Shown piece after piece: positions 16,430-22,032 of a DNA stretch of 22,032 nt. Position 1 is the first letter of the stretch, and the number at the start of each line of letters is the position of its first letter. The position numbers were made by a program, and so were the translations under genes. This stretch comes from a virus: positions 1 through 22,032 of IMG/VR virus record IMGVR_UViG_3300027631_000151, one strand, 5' to 3'. The notes under the pieces were generated by a model. That model did not search any database. It saw only the letters and a program-made list of their open reading frames with translations, and was not told the origin of the DNA.

Positions 16430-18859
16430 TTATGACCCACATCCCTCACACTCAAACGGTGAGTCCGTTGGTCTTTCATTAGTCATTACAACTTCAGGTG
16501 TTTCCTCGCTTATTATCGATTTTTGAGTTGTTTGATATACTACCGATGGTAATTGAGTTTCTGTAGGCTTTGCTGCTGCAGTATCAATACCTAATCCTTT
16601 AATGGCATCAACCGCCGATCTAGTTCTTAAATAATACATACCAGTTTTTAATCCAAGTTTCCAACCAAATAAATGTGCAGCTAGTAACTTTGGTTTTGTT
16701 GCATTATCTATAAATAAATTTAACGATTGAGATTGATCGATAAACACACTTCTATTCGCAGCCATTTGTAAAATTCTCTTTTGAGACATTTCCCAAACAG
16801 TCTTATATACCTCTTTTATTTGTACAGGAATTTCTGGTATGTTTTGAATTGATCCATTTTCCATTATCAACTTTCTTTTAAGTTCTTCATTCCATAAACC
16901 TAAATTTAGAAGTTCGTTAACTAAATGTTTGTTCACAACGATAAACTCACCACCTAATGTTCTTCTTGAATACATATTAGTTGTAAATGGTTCAAAAGCT
17001 TCGTTATTACCAAGAATTTGTGCAGTTGATGCTGTAGGCATAGGAGCAATTAATAAAGAATTTCTAACACCATTGTTAACAACCTCTTTTCTTAATTTTT
17101 TCCAATCCCATCTACCAGATAAATCTTTATCTTTTAATCCCCACATTTCAAATTGGAACACACCTTTTTCAATTGGTGAACCAACAATAGATTCATAAGG
17201 GCCATATTCTTTTGCTAAATCATTTGATGATGTCATTGCTGCAAAATAAATTGTCTCAAATATATCTGTCTGTAAAACATCAGCGTCTTCACTTTCAAAT
17301 GGTAACCCTAACATACAAAATACATCAGCTAATCCTTGAACACCCAAACCAATTGGTCTATGTTTAAAGTTAGAAGTTTTTGTTTCTTCTGTTGGGTAGA
17401 AATTTAAGTTAATAACATTATTTAAATTCTTCACAACTTGATATGTGTACTCATATAACATCTCATGACTAAACACACCATTGATAATATATTTTGGTAA
17501 AGCAATTGAAGCTAGATTACAAACCGCTTGTTCAGTTGGTGAACTATATTCAATAATCTCAGTACATAAATTAGATGATTTAATTGTACCTAGATTTTTT
17601 TGATTTGATTTATAGTTAGCCGGATCTTTATATAACATATAAGGTGTTCCGGTTTCTATTTGTGCAGTTAATATTGCATCCATTAACTTTCTAGCTTTAA
17701 TAGTTTTTCTAGCCAAACCTTGTTGTTCGTAAGACTCATACAATCTAGTGAACGCTTTATCTTCTGGGCTATCATATACCTCGGATAAGCCAGGTGCTTC
17801 GTCTGGAGAAAATAATGACCAGTCACCATCTGATTCAACACGTTGCATAAATAAGTCTGGTGTCCACATAGCCAAGAATAAATCTCTTGCTCTCATTTCT
17901 TCTTTACCATGATTTTTTCTTAAATCAATAAATTCAAAAATGTCGGCGTGCCATGGTTCAAGGTATACCGCAAAAGAACCTTTACGTTTTCCTCCTTGAT
18001 TAATCCAACGAGCAACTTCGTTATATGTTTTCATCATTGGTAATAAACCGTCAGACTGTCCGCCAGTTCCCTTAATATATGAACCTTTAGCTCTAACATC
18101 ATGTACGTGTAATCCGATACCACCAGCCCATTTAGAAATCTTTGCAACGTCTTTAATAGTATCAAATAAACCATCAATATCGTCACCTTTATTCCCGATT
18201 AAAAAACAAGAAGACATTTGTGCTCTTTTAGTCCCCGCGTTAAATAATGTTGGTGTTGCATGAGTATAAAAATGTTGTGATAAATCGTCATAAATTCTAA
18301 GTGCCATTTGCAAATCACCACCACAAATACCCACAGCTACTCTCATATAAAGATACTGTGGTCTTTCAACAACTCTGTCTGCAATCTTTAATAGATATGA
18401 TCTTTCCAGTGTCTTGAAACCAAAGTATTCAAAATCAAAATCCCTATTAAAAACAATAGCCCCATCAATTACTTCTTTATTTTCCATAACAAACTTGTAA
18501 ACATTATCATCAATCAATGATGATTCCTTACCGGTTTTGGGTTCAATAAATGAATGCAATTCCTTAATTGCTTGAGAGAATTTCTTTGGTGTTGTTTTGT
18601 GTAAATTAGTGACCGCTAATCTTCCCGCCAATTTTGCATAATCTGGATGTGTGGTTACCATAGCTGCAGCGGTTTCTGCTGCTAGTACATCTAATTCAGT
18701 TGTTGATATCCCATCATAAATTCCTGAAGTAACCTTTAATGTTATGAATGTTGGATCAACATAATCCATATTCAAACCATCACAAATTGCACTAATTCTT
18801 TTAGTGATTTTGTCATATCTCATTTCTTCTAGCGTACCGTCTCTCTTTAATACTTTCAT
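16430..18859 (-). CDS. nrdA: Ribonucleoside-diphosphate reductase class Ia large subunit (eukaryote-like)
   Basis: This 809-residue protein reduces ribonucleotides to deoxyribonucleotides with NrdB, feeding phage DNA synthesis. Residues 1-90 are an ATP-cone (MKVLKRDGTLEEMRYDKITK), the allosteric activity site. The catalytic set is complete. C218 (QMSSCFLI) and C447 (AVCNLAS) form the active-site redox pair. N430, C432 and E434 lie in SSNLCTEII, with C432 as the thiyl radical site. Y742 and Y743 (GMYYLRTR) relay the radical, and C804/C807 (FECEGCGS) are the C-terminal shuttle cysteines. The sequence tracks mammalian R1 closely (for example MDYVDP and LAAETAA) and is near its usual length, so there is no intein, intron or split. 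It lies 21 bases after nrdB and ends before the terminator. The start gives the expected N-terminus. A-rich DNA (AAGATAAAA) precedes the ATG. Confidence 0.97.
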   Translation of the reverse strand: MKVLKRDGTLEEMRYDKITKRISAICDGLNMDYVDPTFITLKVTSGIYDGISTTELDVLAAETAAAMVTTHPDYAKLAGRLAVTNLHKTTPKKFSQAIKELHSFIEPKTGKESSLIDDNVYKFVMENKEVIDGAIVFNRDFDFEYFGFKTLERSYLLKIADRVVERPQYLYMRVAVGICGGDLQMALRIYDDLSQHFYTHATPTLFNAGTKRAQMSSCFLIGNKGDDIDGLFDTIKDVAKISKWAGGIGLHVHDVRAKGSYIKGTGGQSDGLLPMMKTYNEVARWINQGGKRKGSFAVYLEPWHADIFEFIDLRKNHGKEEMRARDLFLAMWTPDLFMQRVESDGDWSLFSPDEAPGLSEVYDSPEDKAFTRLYESYEQQGLARKTIKARKLMDAILTAQIETGTPYMLYKDPANYKSNQKNLGTIKSSNLCTEIIEYSSPTEQAVCNLASIALPKYIINGVFSHEMLYEYTYQVVKNLNNVINLNFYPTEETKTSNFKHRPIGLGVQGLADVFCMLGLPFESEDADVLQTDIFETIYFAAMTSSNDLAKEYGPYESIVGSPIEKGVFQFEMWGLKDKDLSGRWDWKKLRKEVVNNGVRNSLLIAPMPTASTAQILGNNEAFEPFTTNMYSRRTLGGEFIVVNKHLVNELLNLGLWNEELKRKLIMENGSIQNIPEIPVQIKEVYKTVWEMSQKRILQMAANRSVFIDQSQSLNLFIDNATKPKLLAAHLFGWKLGLKTGMYYLRTRSAVDAIKGLGIDTAAAKPTETQLPSVVYQTTQKSIISEETPEVVMTNERPTDSPFECEGCGS

Positions 18860-18880
18860 TTTTATCTTCTATTATTTTTT

Positions 18881-19858
18881 TTAAAAATCAACATCACCAA
18901 ATGCAGAATTTAAATCTTCTGACTCATTTGTTTTATTCACGCCGGCCTTTTGATATTCAGCAACTCTTTTTTCAAAAAAGTTTGTTTTACCCTGTAATGC
19001 AATGTTTTGCATAAAGTCAAATGGATTTTCTGAATTGTAAACTTTAGAACAACCTAAAGCAACTAACAATCTATCGGTAACAAATTCCAAGTATTGACTC
19101 ATTAATTCAGAATTCATACCAATTAAACGGACTGGTAATGCTTCTAATATAAATTCCTTTTCAATCTCTAATGCACCACATATAATCTCCTTAACCCTTT
19201 TTTCTGAAATTTTCTTTTCAATATGGTTATTAAATAAATGACAAGCATAATCACAATGCATACCTTCATCACGAGAAATTAATTCATTAGAAAAAGTTAA
19301 ACCAGGCATTAACCCACGTTTTTTTAACCAGAAGATTGAACAAAAAGAACCAGAAAAGAAGATACCTTCAACAGCAGCAAAAGCTACTAGTCTATCAACA
19401 AAAGAATCCGAGTTAATCCATTTGATAGCCCAATCTGCTTTTTTCTTAATTGCTGGTATGGTTTCAATAGCATTAAATAAATTATTTTGTTCTTCTTTAT
19501 CTTTGATGTATGAATCAATCAATAATGAATATGTTTCACTGTGAATGTTTTCCATCATCATTTGAAACGAGTAAAAAAACTTCGCTTCCGTATATTGAAC
19601 TTCATTAACAAAATTCATTGCTAAATTTTCATTAACAATCCCGTCTGATGCAGCAAAGAAAGCTAATACGTGCTTTATGAAATGTTGTTCATCTGCATTT
19701 AGTTTATTCTCCCAATCATATACATCTTGTCCAAGATCAATTTCTTCTGCCGTCCAAAAACATGCCTCCTGTTGTTTAAATAATCTCCATAAATCATCAT
19801 GCTGTATTGGGAAAAGGACAAAACGTCCTGGATTATCCATTAAAATTTTTTCTGTCAT
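18881..19858 (-). CDS. nrdB: Ribonucleoside-diphosphate reductase class Ia small subunit (eukaryote-like R2)
   Basis: This 325-residue R2 protein makes the tyrosyl radical for NrdA. Every diiron ligand is in place: D72 ([13 protein letters not shown]), E103 and H106 (MENIHSETY), E164 ([12 protein letters not shown]), E198 and H201 (SRDEGMHCD). The radical tyrosine is Y110, four residues after H106, as at mouse Y177. A Tyr here, not Phe or Leu, indicates the classic class Ia/b radical type. Long stretches are almost the same as mammalian R2 ([20 protein letters not shown], and NPFDFM then [10 protein letters not shown]), so it belongs to the eukaryote-like branch also found in Bacteroidota. 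The short acidic tail ending FGDVDF would dock on NrdA. Its ATG is 6 bases after the helicase stop and nrdA follows by 21 bases, so the three genes look co-transcribed. Confidence 0.97.
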   Translation of the reverse strand: MTEKILMDNPGRFVLFPIQHDDLWRLFKQQEACFWTAEEIDLGQDVYDWENKLNADEQHFIKHVLAFFAASDGIVNENLAMNFVNEVQYTEAKFFYSFQMMMENIHSETYSLLIDSYIKDKEEQNNLFNAIETIPAIKKKADWAIKWINSDSFVDRLVAFAAVEGIFFSGSFCSIFWLKKRGLMPGLTFSNELISRDEGMHCDYACHLFNNHIEKKISEKRVKEIICGALEIEKEFILEALPVRLIGMNSELMSQYLEFVTDRLLVALGCSKVYNSENPFDFMQNIALQGKTNFFEKRVAEYQKAGVNKTNESEDLNSAFGDVDF

Positions 19859-19864
19859 GTTTGT

Positions 19865-21262
19865 TTAGTTTTTAATTGTTGTTGTTGTTTTCTGTAAGAA
19901 GTCTTGATAAACAGTATTGGTTCTGTTTCTCTTTTGTTCTTCTTTTTCTTCTTTATAACCAAGTAGGGTATTTTGATAATCTGTATCAATAGTTAAAAAC
20001 TCGTTATTGAATTTACAATTATTAAAAATAACACCATCTTTACCAATTCTAGATTTTAACAACGTTAATGTTGCCAAATTTTGTTCTTTTTGTTCAATCG
20101 TTTTACCAATAGATAATACAACGTGACCAATTTGAGCTTTCTTAATTGATCCACCCATTTGATCTGTTGTTACAACTTCACTCTTAATAGATTCTCTATT
20201 ACCTTGTGTTGCTGTCCAAATAGCCACATCAAATTCAGATGTCATAGATTCTAATTGTCTCATAATTGCGCCATCTCCTTTCCACTCTTCATTGTAATTT
20301 GTCTTTTCTGGAGTGATACAATCAACATAATCCAAAGTTACTAAATCTATTCTAAATCCATCAGCTTGAAGCTTTCTTAATTTAGATTTTATTTCAGAAA
20401 TGGTAACAGAATCACTTGGTAACTTTAATAATCTAAGTTCACCTTTCGATTGTTTTCTTTTTTCAGCAACAATTTCTTCAATCTTATCAGCTTGTAGTGG
20501 TTGATCTTTTGGAGAAACGCCGGTCCAGATGGTAAAATGTTTTCTTTTAATATTATTAATATTATCTTCAAAAAAGATCTGAACAACATTATAACCATCA
20601 TTATATGCTTCGTTGGAAAATTTGGTTAACAGTGTTGTTTTACCAGTACCTGTTGGCGCCAATACAACCCCTAACTCTCCTCTACCTAACCCACCATCTA
20701 ATAATCCATCAATACCCTTAATACCGGTTGGAATTGGTCTTCTATTGTCCGCTTGTAATGCCATTAAGACATTATCAAACACGTCTTCAATTTCGTGATC
20801 CATAACACCAACCTGAAGGGCATCTTGAATTATTTTCTCAATAGTATTATACTGTTCAAAGTCACCCCTTTTAGTAATTTCTTCAATTTTCTTAATTGCT
20901 TTCTTTACTACTTGTTGCTTACAAAATTTAATTGCCTTATCCTTAGTTCCGGGAACACTTCCTGGTTCTATAATATGGTTTTTAATGTTTGATAACATAT
21001 CAAGATTTGACTTTCTATTAGTATCAGAAATACTTTCAGCCTTTATCTGTTCTTCGATCGCATTGTATTGTGGAACTGTCTTACCAAATGTTTCAAAATA
21101 TTCTTTAATATTTTGAACAATGAATTTCATACCACTGTTGTCAAAATAATCAGGTTCGATAACCTCTATTATTGTTTCCGAAAACTTTCTGTCTTCAATG
21201 ATCAGCTTAAGTAAAGATAACTGATAGTTAGCACCTAACTGGCCAAAATTTATGTCATTCAT
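19865..21262 (-). CDS. Replicative DNA helicase, DnaB family (T4 gp41-like)
   Basis: The 465-residue protein has an N-terminal helical domain (to ~160) and a RecA-type ATPase domain. Walker A is APTGTGKTT at 202-210, in the context GRGELGVVLAPTGTGKTTLL. An acidic stretch, FFEDN (around E232), holds the likely catalytic Glu. Walker B is LVTLDYVDCI at 308-317. A sensor-type ATQGNRES lies at 351-358, and LLKSRIGKDG with R405 suits the arginine finger. The DnaB order is complete. Length is near T4 gp41 (475), and the short N-terminal domain and T4-like setting favour a gp41 equivalent; I have not aligned it. It would form a hexamer moving 5'-3' on the lagging strand, working with a primase not in this window. 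It lies 6 bases upstream of nrdB and follows a 28-base gap. The start codon has an A/T-rich leader with no Shine-Dalgarno. Confidence 0.9.
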   Translation of the reverse strand: MNDINFGQLGANYQLSLLKLIIEDRKFSETIIEVIEPDYFDNSGMKFIVQNIKEYFETFGKTVPQYNAIEEQIKAESISDTNRKSNLDMLSNIKNHIIEPGSVPGTKDKAIKFCKQQVVKKAIKKIEEITKRGDFEQYNTIEKIIQDALQVGVMDHEIEDVFDNVLMALQADNRRPIPTGIKGIDGLLDGGLGRGELGVVLAPTGTGKTTLLTKFSNEAYNDGYNVVQIFFEDNINNIKRKHFTIWTGVSPKDQPLQADKIEEIVAEKRKQSKGELRLLKLPSDSVTISEIKSKLRKLQADGFRIDLVTLDYVDCITPEKTNYNEEWKGDGAIMRQLESMTSEFDVAIWTATQGNRESIKSEVVTTDQMGGSIKKAQIGHVVLSIGKTIEQKEQNLATLTLLKSRIGKDGVIFNNCKFNNEFLTIDTDYQNTLLGYKEEKEEQKRNRTNTVYQDFLQKTTTTIKN

Positions 21263-21290
21263 ATGTATGTTATTTCAAATATTTTAAAAA

Positions 21291-21749
21291 TTAAAGTTGA
21301 TAGTGAAGGTAAGTCGTTTCAGGGTTAGTGTGTGACAAAACTTCAGTTAAATCGGTCAAAATCTTTCTCAGTTTTGGCCTGATATCTACAGCATACCTTA
21401 CCTTTGGATGGTAATGATGTGCTGGGAAAATTCTTTCAATAAATACATCGTCGCCATGTTTAAGTTGCAATAAAAAATACTGTTCATCCAGTTCTTTAGG
21501 GTCTTCCACAATCTCGCTATTCATAAAAAATCCTTGATTTTCGCATAGATAATCAGAACTTCTCATTTTTAAATCTTCTGAAATTTCCGCACAAATATAT
21601 TTTACTTCTTCGTGTATATTCATTGATCTACGTGTCTTTGGATTGTAATCTCTGACATTGAAAAATCTTTGACAAATTATATTTCCGTCTAGCGTTAATA
21701 AAAACTCAAATTTGTTTGGGTCTTGCATGTTAGTGTTCATAAATTTCAT
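21291..21749 (-). CDS. Unknown 152-aa protein with an internal tandem duplication
   Basis: I do not recognise the family. The sequence contains two similar halves. Residues ~14-61 have FEFLLTLDGN ... CQRFFNVRDYNPKTRRSMNI, and residues ~90-139 have QYFLLQLKHG ... IERIFPAHHYHPKVRYAVDI. The shared pattern is F-L-L-x-L, then R-x-F, Y-x-P-K-x-R and a following Ile-helix, with about a dozen identities by eye. The pattern suggests two copies of a small beta-beta-alpha unit. There is no membrane segment or signal peptide. The ATG overlaps the upstream TGA (ATGA), which is typical of coupled translation. Starting at the next Met (residue 4) is also possible. It sits before the helicase gene, so a role in replication or host takeover is plausible, but no function can be assigned. 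Confidence 0.7.
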   Translation of the reverse strand: MKFMNTNMQDPNKFEFLLTLDGNIICQRFFNVRDYNPKTRRSMNIHEEVKYICAEISEDLKMRSSDYLCENQGFFMNSEIVEDPKELDEQYFLLQLKHGDDVFIERIFPAHHYHPKVRYAVDIRPKLRKILTDLTEVLSHTNPETTYLHYQL

Positions 21750-21991
21750 TTTTTAATATTAAATTTTATTATTTTATTATTTTTTTCTTTTCTTGTTAAT
21801 CTTAAGAATGGGTTTAGGAAATTTACCATCCCATCATCTGATTTGGGTATCAAACTAAAGAACCCATCTTCCTGCATCAATCTCATCACATTCTTATATG
21901 AACGACCCTCGGAATCCATATTTTCTTTAATTAAGGAAATTATTCCAGTTTTAGCCTCTTCTGTTAAAATTGGGTCATCTAAACAAACCAT
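21746..21991 (-). CDS. Unknown small protein, 81 aa, or the C-terminal end of a longer gene
   Basis: From the ATG at 21991 this encodes 81 residues, starting MVCLDDPILTEEAKTGIISL. It is mostly helical and acidic, then has a basic tail (RLTRKEKNNKIIKFNIKK). I do not recognise it. The context ACAATAAAATG before the ATG is the same as before the 379-residue tail gene, which supports this start. However, the same frame stays open to the right edge of the window, adding GVFGDEFFEINNK upstream, which is also protein-like. The gene may therefore begin outside the window. Its TGA overlaps the ATG of the 152-residue gene (ATGA), so the two are probably made together. Confidence 0.55.
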   Translation of the reverse strand: MVCLDDPILTEEAKTGIISLIKENMDSEGRSYKNVMRLMQEDGFFSLIPKSDDGMVNFLNPFLRLTRKEKNNKIIKFNIKK

Positions 21992-22032
21992 TTTATTGTT
22001 TATCTCAAAGAACTCATCCCCAAAGACACCAA

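Noticed and set aside
16430-18859. Intein or group I intron in nrdA, common in phage reductases
   Set aside because: The frame is continuous, near the normal length for the family, and catalytic motifs are spaced as in mammalian R1.
21291-21991. The two small genes at the right as one frameshifted gene
   Set aside because: The ATGA overlap, different composition and a complete self-duplicated second protein fit two coupled genes better.
1-22032. tRNA genes, insertion sequences, attachment sites
   Set aside because: Gaps between genes are at most 125 bases, and none shows a cloverleaf, transposase remnant or terminal inverted repeat.

Overview
This window reads as part of a large, tailed, contractile-tail (T4-like myovirus) phage genome. 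It is AT-rich (about one third G+C by eye) and densely packed. Every supported gene lies on the minus strand, so genes are transcribed from high to low coordinates. The T4-type signature is a gp25-like and a gp6-like baseplate wedge protein side by side, with a DnaB-family (gp41-like) helicase and a class I ribonucleotide reductase pair just upstream. Start codons are preceded by A-rich sequence (for example CAATAAAATG) with no clear Shine-Dalgarno. NrdA and NrdB belong to the eukaryote-like class Ia type that is also common in Bacteroidota. Together these suggest, without proving it, a Bacteroidota host.

Layout in order of transcription. (1) 21991-21291: two small genes of unknown function that overlap by ATGA; the second encodes a protein that looks like an internal duplication. 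(2) 21262-16430: a replication and nucleotide cassette of DnaB-like helicase, nrdB and nrdA, with gaps of only 6 and 21 bases. (3) 16429-16305: the longest gene-free stretch (125 bases). It holds a strong intrinsic terminator after nrdA and probably a promoter for the virion genes. (4) 16304-14018: gp25-like and gp6-like baseplate wedge genes. (5) 13957-281: six large, mostly unrecognisable distal-tail or baseplate proteins (1268, 589, 275, 379, 304 and 1730 residues), linked by one-base overlaps or very short gaps. (6) 267 to the left edge: the first 89 residues of another tail protein that runs into a Pro-Thr linker where the window ends.

How the genes fit together. The helicase unwinds DNA at the phage fork and the reductase supplies deoxynucleotides. 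After the terminator, transcription of the late block makes the baseplate wedge and a set of host-contact proteins. The latter carry adhesin-like features: a PKD-like domain, carboxypeptidase-regulatory-like beta folds, a P2 gpI-like core fused to a long ectodomain, Pro-Thr linkers, and many copies of a short [S/T]-G-x-T motif.

The least understood part is the distal-tail cassette (281-13957). It sits where T4 keeps genes 7-12, but most of its proteins resemble nothing I can name. No stretch over 300 bases lacks a gene. I saw no tRNA, CRISPR array, insertion sequence, intein, intron or homing endonuclease.
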